Source: Amphimallon solstitiale (taxonomy: Eukaryota; Arthropoda; Insecta; Coleoptera; Scarabaeidae). Taken from it: a stretch of DNA of 64,000 nt. Positions within the stretch are counted from its first letter, which is position 1. Each line of letters starts with the position of its first letter. A program made the position numbers and the translations under genes. The stretch lies in contig OY720680.1 in the NCBI GenBank assembly GCA_963170755.1, forward strand, positions 71,544,794-71,608,793, read 5' to 3'. Under the pieces are notes generated by a model that saw nothing but the letters and a program-made list of their open reading frames with translations, was not told the DNA's origin and did not search any database. Positions 13,120 to 24,255 of this stretch are shown here, piece after piece.

Positions 13120-13912
13120 AAAAACCTATAGTACCAGGCAGAGAAATGTTTCAATTTACTTTACTCTTTGTAGATTTACTACTGGAAAAGTCATACCAGC
13201 GTGCAAACAAACTTTTTTTTCAAAATTCAAATATATCCAAACATAAGTAGACGGGAGTAAGTAATGAAGCGATTTCTGAGTTGTGAATTATTCATGAAAC
13301 TAGAGGTGGCAACAAAAATACCAATAAAAGTATCCACAAAAGAAAGGCCGTTATTTCTTTCACAAAATTTTAAACTTGTTACTGAGGTAAAAATTTTCTC
13401 CAGTGTCTAGCCAACGATCTTAGTATTAAAAAAAAATTAGTTATGCGATTCAGTTTGACTTGTGAGGGATAACTTGTTAATAATATAGATGTATAAAGAA
13501 AGTATTTGTGCATTTCATACATTTCTTGTGTGTTAAATAAATAAAACTACAAAAGATAGTTGTTTAAAAAATAAACTCTAAAAAAATTAAATATTCTTTT
13601 TTAGAATTAACATAAACTAATACATCTGTGGATTATTTTTTTCCCGAAGAAACAAGAAATAAATACAAATTTCATGTCCATCAAATAATTAAATATTATT
13701 CTTATCATAAACACAAATACGTTTAAATGTAGGTACAGTATTTTGTCGATAATAATGTGATATAAATATTATTGCTATATATATTTGGCCATTGGCCACT
13801 ACAAAATGCCGCTTGTCATTTGAGTAACAACTTCTGAAATGGCATCCATTCAATTATTAATGCTGCAACAAATATCATGGGCTCACTATACCGTATTCAA
13901 ATAAGAAAAATT
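13120..13912. other. AT-rich, no gene recognised
   Basis: Nothing recognisable; short A/T runs only. Confidence 0.5.
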
Positions 13913-14660
13913 AGGTGTGGCGACCACACGACTTTCTTATACGTATGCGCGCCTCAAATTATAGTTTTAAATTTTTTTTATATAAAAATTATTTAAAATC
14001 CTATTATAAGTACTTCTATTCTCTTAATAGATCTCTATAAAATGCATACTTTGCGAGATATTCGAAAGAAAGTACAATTCTCTAAGAGTAAAAGTGTTAC
14101 TTCCGGTCCGAATTTTGAAATTTCATTTATACAAAAACTATTTCAAATCCAACTTTAAATACCTTTGTACTCTTGACAAGTATATATAGAATGCACAATT
14201 TACGACATATTGGCAAAAAGTCGCTATTCGATATGAGTAAAAGTGATACTTCCGGTCCGAATTTTGAATTTTTTTTATACAAAAGATATTGAAAATTAAG
14301 TTCTAAACACTTTTATATTCGTAACGTAAAGAGCATGACTTGCGAAATATTTGCAAAAAACTGATTTTTGGTAAGAGTAAAAAACCTACTTCCGGTATCA
14401 ATTTCGAAAAACTTTCAAATAATTTTTTTCTCAAATTCAATTTTGAGTACATATGAATTCTTTATAAAATAGTTTAAACTTAGTAGTTGACGAAATATTG
14501 GCAAAATTTTATTTATTCTAAATACTTTTATACCCGTAACGTACCTGTATAAAAAGCATAACTTGCGAAATATTCGCTAAAAACTGATTTTTGATAAGAG
14601 TAAAAGACCTACTTCCGCTAGGAATTTCGAAAAACTTTTTAAATAAAATTGTTCTCATCG
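13913..14660 (+). repeat. 149-bp-period repeat element, copy B
   Basis: It begins GTGTGGCGACCACACGACTT, as copy A does at 6857. ACTTCCGGT-type unit starts occur at 14099, 14248, 14388 and 14611 (the last ACTTCCGCT). The first two are 149 bp apart, and later spacing is disturbed by a small deletion and by a partial re-duplication of the 'ACCCGTAACGTACCTG' segment (about 14320 and 14535). The right terminus seen in copy A is missing; the copy stops just before the hAT coding region at 14668. Confidence 0.7.
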
Positions 14661-14667
14661 TAAAACA

Positions 14668-16004
14668 ATGGCAAGTTGGATTAAGGGTCCTGATTGTATG
14701 TCCTCCATTGTCAGTGATTTCGAAATTTATTGCATAATCTGTAAAATATCGTTACAGAATGCCCAAAAAGGCCACGTACAACGTCACTTAGTATCGCTAA
14801 AACATACACAGAAATTGGACCCGTTGAAAGCTGACAAATTTAACGAGGAACTCTGTGAAGCATTAAATAAACTTGACAATCCTACTATGAAAACATTTCT
14901 CCAAAAATATGTTCCTAACTGCTTCAGGAAGACAGTAGAATGCATTAGAAGACATCTTTCAAATCAGTACCTATGGATAAGTGCCGACGAAACTGTCGAT
15001 ATATTAGGAGGCTGTGTGGTAAATATTATAGCTGGTGTACTACATCCAACTATTCCATATAACGCATATGCATCTAAAGTTATAAATACAGTTGATGCGG
15101 AAACATTTGCTAAATCTATTGACTAGAATTTGAACAAAATGCTTCATCCGGACGACAGGTACAAGGAAAAAATACTTTTATTTGTTAGTGACAGTGCCGC
15201 ATATATGTTAAGAACAGGCAGAGAAAACATATACTTATAGGCTGCATATTACTTGTGTAGCACATGCTCTCCACAGAATCTGTGAATATATCAGAGGCAG
15301 GTGTCCGGAAGTTGATAGACTTGTATCCGCTTTAAAAAAAGTTTTGAGAAAAGCACCATCGAGAGTAGCTCTTTACAGGGAAAAACTTCCATCTTTGTCA
15401 CTGCCTCCCTCGTCAGTAATAACTAGATGAGGAACCTGGTTGGAAGCTACTAGTTTTTATGCAGAGAATTTCGATGGTTTACAAAATTTTGTTACATGTT
15501 TAAATGACGATGCTCGAAGTATTTCTGAGTGCAAGGAACGAACACAAATCCCAAATTTAAAAAAATCAGTTGTACTTCCTTCAAGAACACTTGAGAAATT
15601 TGCCTAAACTAATCACATATTTTGAAAATCGAAATCTCAAATTAAAAAAATGGTTTAACCACATTAGATGTGGCTATTAATGATTTCAAAAGTATTCCAA
15701 TTGACTTCGGATTTGGCCTTCGGCAAAAGTTAGACGCAGTTTCTAATGAAATCCAGGTTTAATAACATTGCGGCAATTGTGTATGGGGACTATGACACAA
15801 AATCTAACTGCTAAATACGCTGAAATAAAAGAATATTTCCAGTATGCACCTATAACCAGTTGCGATGTAGAAAGGACGTTTTCTATCTACAAGGATGTAC
15901 TTCATTCAAACAGAACAAATCTTAGAGAAGAGAACTTTGAGAAAGTATTGCTAGTAAATATTAATACTCCTTTACTCGACTTGAACTACAAAATATACAA
16001 ATAA
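14668..16004 (+). pseudogene. hAT-family transposase, broken
   Basis: The frame opens at ATG 14668 (MASWIKGPDCMSSIVSDFE) with a zinc-binding segment YCIICKIS...HVQRHLVSLKHTQK, a C2-H2 pattern like the CGGBP1/BED-type fingers of this hAT group. The first block runs 152 codons to a stop at 15126. After stops and frameshifts, 15240-15480 reads CVAHALHRICEYIR and TRWGTWLEA with a stop in 'TR*GTWLEA', which are hAT core blocks. 15768-16004 reads APITSCDVERTFSIYKDVLH and LREENFEKVLLVNIN, the hATC dimerisation domain. The relic at 5320-5990 belongs to the same family. Broken by at least three lesions; not functional as it stands. Confidence 0.75.
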
Positions 16005-17114
16005 TAAGGTATTTTGTATTTTATAGATCACCAGCCACTTGTTATCCAATTATATAAATAAAATTAAAACCTCTTTAGAAATACAACATTTCAATAGTGC
16101 GCCCATGGGCGATGAGTTATCAACCTTTAGTGTCCGCTCCCTAGTTATAACAATCCGGAAAAACTAATATTATGTGTAGTACGTGACTAGCAATGTTGTA
16201 ATTGCAGTAGTGCATTAATAGCGGTGTCAAAATTAATTTTAAATAATACTGTCTTTCATCATGTGCTGTCATAATCTCTTGCAAATATTAAAGTTTTAAT
16301 AGTTTGTTATATGATTAATAGACAATTTCAAAAATAGGTAATATTATGTATTTTTCGATTCTTGAAAGCATTGTAATCCTTGATATTAATTAGATTTTAG
16401 TTTAAAAAAATATTAAAGAAATCGACAAATGTTCTTTTTTGGAGGCAACGGGTATCACAAATGTAAATGCTTTATTTTTCTAAAGAATTATGCGAAGTAT
16501 TTAAATATTCATTAGAAAAAGTAACGAATTCTGTCCCGAATTTTTCATGCTATAACAATAATTCTAAATGACCGATCGATCAAATCTAAATTTACTTTTC
16601 ATTTTTACGGAAACGAGTCCATTGTCGTTATCAAAAATTTTACGACACACGGGCACATCAACGACCTCGAGTACCCACAAAAAAAGACAGCTCCTATTGA
16701 CACAACAGGGAATTGTAGAAGCAACGCACGTAATAGATCATCTCCAGTGACATGCGTCTTTACAAAATTGCGGTTTTATTGTCTGGTACTTGACCTTTTG
16801 CGGACTCTCGCGGTGTTTCACTACGCACATGTTAACGGAATCTATTTGAATTTATTTATTTGAACATTTCCTTCCCCGAAAATTATAAACGGAGAATTAA
16901 AAAGACAAAAGGTAAACTTACAAAATTACAAATAACAATAAAACAACCTGTGTAATATTGATTTTATGTATCTGCACGCAGATTTTAATTCAAAGTGCAG
17001 TGTAAGAAATAGGAACAGTGAATATGTCACACCTAAATAAAAATAGCGGAAAATTTTACATCCTGTGTATCGATTTCAATCATTTTAACCTTAGCCAAAT
17101 TTTCATTTTACACT
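16005..17114. other. No gene recognised
   Basis: AT-rich sequence downstream of the hAT relic. Short open frames without motifs. I could not identify the hAT TIR or its 8-bp duplication here. Confidence 0.45.
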
Positions 17115-17330
17115 CTTCTTATACGTGGTATAAAGAGTATTGCGATGGAAATTTTCGACCTCTCGATTTTTGCAGATATCCACGTATTGAACTCCTCAGA
17201 TAATTAAAAAGTGGTTTTTGCAATAATATATCTGTGTGTGGCTATGAATGCGGCCAATCGGCTAGAACTATCAATACCAAACTTTATATTTAAGAATCTA
17301 ATCTTCCCCTTGAGATATGAATTTCTGTTT
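17115..17330 (-). repeat. Inverted right-end fragment of the 149-bp-period element
   Basis: This segment aligns with the reverse complement of about 7460-7640. Shared blocks in order are CTTATACGT, GAAAATTTTCGACCTC, GATTTTTGCAGAT, CTGTGTGTG, ATCAATACCAAA (copy A: ATCAATTCCAAA) and CCTTGAGAT. It is a diverged end fragment of the repeat family of copy A, in the opposite orientation. Confidence 0.65.
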
Positions 17331-17536
17331 AGTTATCTACTTTAGTGACAACATGAAATTTTCCAAGCTTCTTAGTCAAGCTTCTAAAGTATATCAAAGT
17401 AAATTTGAGATTAACTTTATGGTTTTTCAACATTTTACCGAAAGATTGCTTACTCTCGTCCAAAATAGATGAAAGATGATATAAGGAAAGTAAGACCAAG
17501 AAAAAAAAATGTAGAGGTAGAGTGATGACTTAATAT

Positions 17537-18547
17537 AGAGTTTGCGCAAGGGGATATTTTTCGTTATAAAACCTGTCCTTATAGTTATAATCATGTTATG
17601 ACAATAACGACATCTAAAATCATATCGATCATACCGTACGAGCAATTTCCTTAGACTATTTTATAAAATAATTGAACCAATCAGAAAACTAAACGTTATA
17701 CGACGTAACACGACGATGGCCGAATATGAGCAATGTGCTTGATATCAACGACTTCAATATATAAACATAACCTATGAACATAACCAACAAGTTGTTTGTG
17801 TTCGATACATAGTATTTGTGTTTCGTTAAAAAAAAGTCATGCGAACAGTGGCAGAATGAAAATTCGAAAAAAACGAGATTTTGTTTCGCTGATTCGGAAC
17901 GGATAAAAGCGTTGAAAGAATTGTTTAATATCTTGTGTGAGGACATTGCCACCACGGAAGAACAGTTGTGGATCAGGTTGCATTCCAGTTTATGTTATGA
18001 CAGTGATAGATATGTAGAAAATTAGTAATACAGTAGGTACAAAGTTACTATGTTGCTATAACATTTTCAGATATCAATGTTGCAGTGTCCGTCTACTAAG
18101 AGATCACATGTTGGAGCAGGTGGCTAAATACCGAAAGTACGAGTCTGAGGAGGCCACAGAAAGTGGAAAAGAACGGTTAAAAACAGAATAGGGTAACACC
18201 ATGCGACTGTTATTAACCGTATGGTGCAATTATGGGCAGGTTGTAAGGCAAGATGCCAAAAAAAATGTATGATGTTTTGTGCACCAGTGTCCTCAGCACT
18301 AGAACATGCTGCAAGAATTTCCAACGCTTGATTTATTTTATTAAAGTTACTTATATTACATATTATACAGCTACTGGCGAATTTGGGGTTAGATCGTGTG
18401 TAAACTTTTATATTTCCGTCGAAACTGTCAAATTATAGCCAACTTAAAACATCATGCGCAAACGACAAAAAGCTTAGTTTCCCTTATAATTATAAAACGA
18501 TCCTTATACGTTTATAACTATAACGAAAACTTCCTTGCGCAAACTCT
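17537..18547. mobile_element. About 1-kb TIR element, non-autonomous
   Basis: The left end reads AGAGTTTGCGCAAGGGGATA and the right end, reversed, AGAGAGTTTGCGCAAGGAAG. Both continue with a TTTTCGTTATA block, giving an imperfect TIR of about 30 bp. The flanks are TA-rich (…CTTAATAT / CTAAGATT), so the target duplication is uncertain. Inside are fragmentary open frames (for example 17816-18025) without recognisable domains. Superfamily not assigned. Confidence 0.55.
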
Positions 18548-20377
18548 CTAAGATTATAAAATGGGTTAAATACCTGAAATAGATAGTCGAATAATTAACG
18601 ATTAAATCAGAAAAACTTGTACAAATCAAAAACATAACAGTTGCTCTGTGCATGTGTCGGCATATGACAAAACTTATTTGTCTTCATTAGCTAATGAAAG
18701 CAAATCATTAATTACAATTATTGTGAATATTTTTTCATTGTATATGCTTCATATCTTTGTAATTTTTTATATCTCTAAATGATGTATCGGTATATGGTAT
18801 TTTTTGTTCTTAAACTTAATTATATTATTCACATTATATGTGTGTGTCAAACTGAGAAGTATTTCTTATATATATTGAACTAGTGTTGATTATGTGACAA
18901 CACCAGTCAAATACCCACAAACACATACAATCACCCCTTAAAACCCCTTGAATACAGGCAACCATATATACATCGGCGATGCTTAAAGTTAGACCCTTGT
19001 ATAAGAGTATAGGTAAAAATCCCTGAAAATTAATGCAGATTTTGCTAACAAATCTAGTAAATTCTGAGAACCCCATCAAATTTTAAATATTAGAAAGAAA
19101 TTCACCCCCAAATTTAGAAAACCAAACCAATGACTACTCTTTTCAGGAACCCCAACTGAAACCCCCGTACTAAATACTAAATATTAGAATTAAATACCTG
19201 ATTAGTTCAAAATACACATTAGTCTTATTTTTATAGTTATATTTAGCAAATTTTCACAATACAGCAATAATTAGTTAAGTGTTATATAGGCAAAGTAATA
19301 ATATTAAATAAATTTGACAGCCTTTACAAATGGCCAATTTTAAATTACAAATTTCAACATTTATCATCACACTATGAGCATATAAATGAGTACCATTTTA
19401 TAGTGTGAATTCTCAAGAGTAAAATGCCACAAAAGGTTACAGGTTCAAAGTTAAAGCAAGGTTGATAGTATCGAAAGCATCATCCCAAACATTGGCAAAT
19501 GTATAGCACATACATGACTAATTTTTATTTAAAAATGCATAGCGCAAAACTAAAATAAAGTAATGGTGAACATAAAAAACATTTAAACCATAAACTAGTT
19601 GACAAGTTACAAGCATGGTAACAAACAATAAAACTGTTAGATGCGCACATTTAAGTTAAGCATCATTTTAATTCTCAAATTTCGATGCGCCATATTGTCA
19701 GAAGCATAATTAATTTCAAATATTTCATATACATAATTAAAGTAATTATAAATAAACTCTAGCAGTTACAAAGTCGATCAAGACGTATTTACGTTGGAAT
19801 ATTTTTCAGTGTCATATTTACAAGTTGAGTCCAGATATTTAAATAAGCATTTTGAATAATTTGACAGTTGTCAACATAGGTAAAAGAAAAGTTTTAAAAT
19901 ATTAATTACAAGCTATTTAGATAATTTAAAAAGGTGGTAAAAGATTAAGAAAAGGTCATAGTTTCATGTTATAACAGTAATTCGTAAATAAATTAAAAGA
20001 CCATTTAGTTATTACACTTCAAAAACTAAACACACTAATTTTTTGTATAAAGAAAGATTTTAAAAAGGATTAAAAGATGAAAAAATATTATATGTATTTA
20101 TAAGTTTAATTTGTAAAGGTAAAGTTCTACTAAAAAGGCATTTTAAGCCAAAATTCTGATATTTTAATTTATTTTATTAGCGTCCATGACGTCATCGAAC
20201 ATATGACAGTCGAAATGCTAAATTTGCCCTTTAATTTTTAAAAAATGTGTTTTTCTAAGAGAAAACGAATTAAAGTAACTTTATTGTACCGATTGAAAGA
20301 CGATTTAATTTAACTAAGATAAAACATGATTCCACTAATATTCAAAAATAAACTTGCCCGTAAAAAGACTTTGTAAA
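18548..20377. other. AT-rich, no gene recognised
   Basis: No motif-bearing open frame, TIR or tandem array found. Confidence 0.5.
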
Positions 20378-20700
20378 ATGTTACTGCTTGGATTTCCATG
20401 GTTACTACGTCCACAACAGAAGGTGGATATAAAAAAGGCACATCCGACGAGAAGCGGCATTCACAATCAATTCATATTCGATTCATTATCAATTCATATT
20501 CAGATTCAGAATTGATTTTCATTCGTGATTGATTCATTATTCTTCTTTTGATTCATTGTTTGAATCACATCGATTATTGATTTCAATTTTTCACACGTGA
20601 ATTCCTCCGTCAAAGTTAGTGATACATTCAATAAAGACATTAATTGTCTGCTGAGTCATTCCCACGTGCGAGTTAGAAGGTCACCAATTTGAAGACGTTC
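20378..20700 (+). promoter_or_regulatory. Promoter-like or LTR-like segment
   Basis: A TATA-like box in GGATATAAAAAAGGCAC (about 20423-20439) is followed by a C/A-rich start region and by repeats of the motif ATTCATATTC. An AATAAA signal (20630) with GT-rich sequence follows about 200 bp later. This order (TATA box, short leader, polyA signal) is typical of an LTR, and TGTTACTGC at 20378 could be its 5' end. I could not define the 3' end, a target duplication or a primer-binding site. A plain Pol II promoter is equally possible. Confidence 0.25.
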
Positions 20701-22209
20701 GAGCTGGACACCATTAGGGTTGAGACGAATCAATCTCAAGCTGCAATATAAAAAGAAACATTGGAGATATTACTACCCCGCCTTAACTAACCGAACGAGG
20801 TCAAGGACAAACCATACGCCCACTCACCAGGTAGCTGTTGAAGCCCACGTAGAACGAGGACACTAGCCGTGAACGACGGGAAAACCACACCATTTGGCCG
20901 AAATACCTGTTCTTAAACAATACAAAGAGTTAGTAACACAGAAGGTACCAAGTCTGTTTATTAGTATATGCACCTTTTCTTGACAAAAATTAGGTCAAAT
21001 CTAAATCTAGGTCAAATTTGTGTAACGTCTTTTAATCCGATTATTTCTATAAAATCATTAAATTCAATTCTTGAAATATAGCTAGCGTAAAACTTGGAAA
21101 ATCATTTTAAATTCTCAAACAATATAAGCTTATTTAAATATCAGAACATACTTACATTTCAATTTTATCCTATCTCATTGCTATGCAATCCATTTTAAGA
21201 GTTTGTACATAAGGGTCAAATTCGTATACTTTGCCTTGATGTCAATATTCCAAATTAGTAGAACTTTTGCCTACATAAATGCTGTTTATGTACACAACAA
21301 AGTGTATTCAATAATGTCAAAATTTTATTTACACTGATTATTGTTATCCTGTTTGTGTGAATTGCTTATTTATTTCTCGTCACGATCATTGTTGTATTGT
21401 TGTTATAATTCACTGATATGTGCTAAATAAATTTAGATCTGTTGTTATCATATATAAAGTGTTTGTTTCCATCACTGTTAAAACCCATTCTTAATATAAA
21501 AGAGGTACACATATTCTATTTGGTGCTTCAGCATTAGAGCTGTAACTCCAAGTAGCCTTACAGGTTAGAATCTTCAAGATCGTCGCACGACAACTGGAGA
21601 ATTGCGGTATCCTGGACTAAGGTAAATCAAATCTCGAACCTTCTTAACGCCTTGTAGATAGAACAATTAGAGTCACTTAGATATCACCCACTGAGATAAC
21701 CACATAACTTTTAAATTTCGTTTTGGTCACTTTAACATTCACACGTACACGAGAGTTATAGCGACTTCGCGCTTAATTCAGTGTTTTTCCCACCTCTTGG
21801 ATAAAGTCTATTCCGATCTTGCGCAGTCATACGTTGAATGCCGCGAAGTTTTGAATTATTAATAACGTGTACTTTTCAATTAGGACAATTTTGAGATACT
21901 AACTGATACAAGAACTAAATATACAATTATCTCTGTTTTTATAGAAAGCAACCCCCTTTAGCTAGCCGGCCAAGTTATAATTGAACAATAATTAAATAAT
22001 CACTTAGGGACATTAGCCAGTCAACGTCATATTAAGTAAATAGTTCATTATATTATTGTGTTTAGCAGTTTTTTTTTGCAGGATTAATTAAATATAGCTC
22101 TCTTATAAGTCTCATTAGCTCTCCATACGCTATTACATCTTGGCACCGCAACTTGGGTAATTGTAAGGGTACCTTCCCCCCTCTATTACAATATATATAT
22201 ATATATATT
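20701..22209. other. No gene recognised
   Basis: No coding motif. A short (AT) microsatellite at about 22188-22208 adjoins the ribozyme repeat array. Confidence 0.45.
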
Positions 22210-22286
22210 AATAAAGAAAAGAAATATTGCGGATTATAGAATAATAAAGTATAGAATTTCATGGGGTAACTCCGCTCAAAATGCAA

Positions 22287-22329
22287 CTGCGGACACCTGT
22301 TTCGAACTACTTGGTTCTCGTCAGCGCAG
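22287..22329 (-). ncRNA. Hammerhead ribozyme, copy 1 (stem III altered)
   Basis: On the minus strand: stem I CTGCG with CGCAG, core CTGACGA, stem II GAAC with GTTC around loop CAAGTA, core GAAA, and UC before the cleavage position. Stem III reads CAGGTG instead of the self-complementary CACGTG, which weakens pairing. Probably impaired relative to copies 2 and 4. Confidence 0.75.
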
Positions 22330-22586
22330 TGTAGCCAAGGAATAGGATGGGATAACCTTGGAGCTGAAAAACATCAATCAGAGACATACACAAGGGACAG
22401 CCTACCAATTGAGGCTTCAGCTAGAGTCTCCTCGATACTGAGAATGAATCTAACGTCGCCGCGAGGTAGACATTGTCCACCTGCAAGCCATCTGAACCCA
22501 CAGGATAACAATAAAGAAAAGAAATATTGCGGATTATAGAATAATAAAGTATAGAATTTCATGGGGTAACTCCGCTCAAAATGCAA

Positions 22587-22629
22587 CTGCGGACACGTGT
22601 TTCGAACTACTTGGTTCTCGTCAGCGCAG
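22587..22629 (-). ncRNA. Hammerhead ribozyme, copy 2 (all core positions present)
   Basis: 43 nt on the minus strand: CTGCG (stem I), CTGACGA, GAAC-CAAGTA-GTTC (stem II), GAAA, CAC-GTG (stem III), TC, CGCAG (stem I). This satisfies CUGANGA...GAAA...UH. Stem III has only three pairs and no loop, so a monomer would fold poorly. Minimal hammerheads of this type are known to act as dimers, which tandem units would allow. Confidence 0.85.
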
Positions 22630-22945
22630 TGTGCCAAGGAATAGGATGGGATAACCTTGGAGCTGAAAAACATCAATCAGAGACATACACAAGGGACAGC
22701 CTACCAATTGAGGCTTCAGCTAGAGTCTCCTCGATACTGAGAATGAATCTAACTTTTTCTTTATTGTTATCCTGTGGGTTCAGATGGCTTGCAGGTGGAC
22801 AATGTCTACCTCGCGGCGACGTTAGATTCATTCTCAGTATCGAGGAGACTCTAGCTGAAGCCTCAATTGGTAGGCTGTCCCTTGTGTATGTCTCTGATTG
22901 ATGTTTTTCAGCTCCAAGGTTATCCCATCCTATTCCTTGGCTACA

Positions 22946-22988
22946 CTGCGCTGACGAGAACCAAGTAGTTCGAAACACGTGTGCGCAG
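22946..22988 (+). ncRNA. Hammerhead ribozyme, copy 3 (cleavage-site mutation)
   Basis: Same layout as copy 2 on the plus strand, but the base before the stem I 3' strand is G (TG at 22982-22983) instead of C. G at this position (17) is not tolerated in known hammerheads, so self-cleavage should be lost while the fold is kept. Confidence 0.8.
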
Positions 22989-23245
22989 TTGCATTTTGAG
23001 CGGAGTTACCCCATGAAATTCTATACTTTATTATTCTATAATACGCAATATTTCTTTTCTTTATTGTTATCCTGTGGGTTCAGATGGCTTGCAGGTGGAC
23101 AATGTCTACCTCGCGGCGACGTTAGATTCATTCTCAGTATCGAGGAGACTCTAGCTGAAGCCTCAATTGGTAGGCTGTCCCTTGTGTATGTCTCTGATTG
23201 ATGTTTTTCAGCGCCAAGGTTATCTCATCCTATTCCTTGGCTACA

Positions 23246-23288
23246 CTGCGCTGACGAGAACCAAGTAGTTCGAAACACGTGTCCGCAG
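23246..23288 (+). ncRNA. Hammerhead ribozyme, copy 4 (all core positions present)
   Basis: Plus strand, base-for-base like copy 2: stem I CTGCG/CGCAG, CTGACGA, stem II GAAC/GTTC, GAAA, stem III CAC/GTG, TC at the cleavage site. Confidence 0.85.
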
Positions 23289-23331
23289 TTGCATTTTGAG
23301 CGGAGTTACCCCATGAAATTCTATACTTTAT

Positions 23332-23823
23332 ATATACCGTAAGCGTCAAATTTTAATTTCGGTTTGCACTTCTATCATATGCAGAAGATGATCTTATCAT
23401 ATACAGCGATGCCTGCTTGCTAACAGTGGAGGGAGAGCAACGGAGTGGCGGGCGACCCCCACGCCTTACAAATGTCCAGTGTGGCAGCCTCGCTTATGTC
23501 TATCTTTAGTTTAATTCGTCGCGCTCTTTTCCTCTTACCACTTTCCTATCAGAAATTAAAATATGTCGACCTCGGTATATTATATGTTAGACGCATTTGT
23601 TAAATGTGTCTAATTTACACTGTGTTATAGTAAAGATAATTCAATGCATGTGTAAAGAAAACCATAAATTGGGATTGTTTTGTCACTTTGACAGTGAAAA
23701 AAGTTTACTTTAACCTATATATCGGTAAAAAAGTTCTTTACCTTTGGTTGACACGACAACATTTTCTGTTTTCTTGTGATACAATCAACGAACTCATTGT
23801 CAAAATGAAATGTCAAAGTTGTA
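23332..23823. other. No gene recognised
   Basis: Contains a GC-richer patch at about 23405-23480 with no open frame; nothing else seen. Confidence 0.45.
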
Positions 23824-24255
23824 ATTGTAAGTCATTGTTTTTACATTTAGTAAATTATCTTCCCGAATTATGTTCGAGTCTTCTTTTTGTTTCCGAATAA
23901 ATTTTCCATTTTCAAAATCAAATTTAGTTGCTAAATGGTAACTGAACTCAACAAATTGCCTTCGGATTGTAAGTAATTGTTTTCACATTTAGTAAATTAT
24001 CTTACCGAATTATATTCGAGTCTTCTTTTTGTTTCCGAATAAATTTTCCATTTTCAAAATCAAATTTAGTTGCTAAATGGTAACTGAACTCAACAAATTG
24101 CCTTCGGATTGTAAGTAATTGTTTTCACATTTAGTAAATTATCTTACCGAATTATATTCGGGTTTTCTTTTTGTTTCCGAATAAATTTTCCATTTTCAAA
24201 CTCAAATTTAGTTGCTAAATGGTAACTGAACTCAGCAAATTGCCTTCGTATTCGT
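23824..24255 (+). repeat. 142-bp tandem repeat, about 3 copies
   Basis: ATTGTAAGT recurs at 23824, 23966 and 24108 (142-bp period). Each unit carries ACATTTAGTAAATTATCTT, CTTTTTGTTTCCGAATAAAT, TTAGTTGCTAAATGGTAACT and ends near TTGCCTTCG. The copies are nearly identical, so the array is young. No coding capacity. Confidence 0.9.

Larger units (their letters stand above)
22210..23331. repeat. Retrozyme-like array: about 300-bp hammerhead-bearing units in two orientations
   Basis: Two minus-orientation units start at 22210 and 22510 (exact 300-bp period, AATAAAGAAAAG at both). The second is cut about 54 bp short at the junction near 22755. Two plus-orientation units follow with the same 300-bp offset (CTTTATTGTTATCC near 22759 and 23059), ending near 23331. 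Copies differ at only a few bases, so amplification was recent or the copies have been homogenised. Each unit has a hammerhead ribozyme near one end (listed separately) and no coding capacity. Small tandem repeats of this size with a hammerhead per unit match the described animal retrozymes and the hammerhead-bearing terminal repeats of Penelope-like elements. No Penelope reverse transcriptase is present here. Confidence 0.75.

Noticed and set aside
16568..16750. 60-codon plus-strand open frame, less AT-rich than its surroundings.
   Set aside because: Too short, with no motif and no conserved context.
20378..20700. Possible LTR with TATA box and AATAAA.
   Set aside because: Kept only as a low-confidence promoter-like segment, because neither the 3' end nor a target duplication could be defined and no partner LTR was found.
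22062..23201. Several overlapping open frames of 70-106 codons with shared protein-like sequence in the 300-bp units.
   Set aside because: The same repeats give open frames in both strands and several frames. They are by-products of the repeated non-coding ribozyme units, not conserved proteins.
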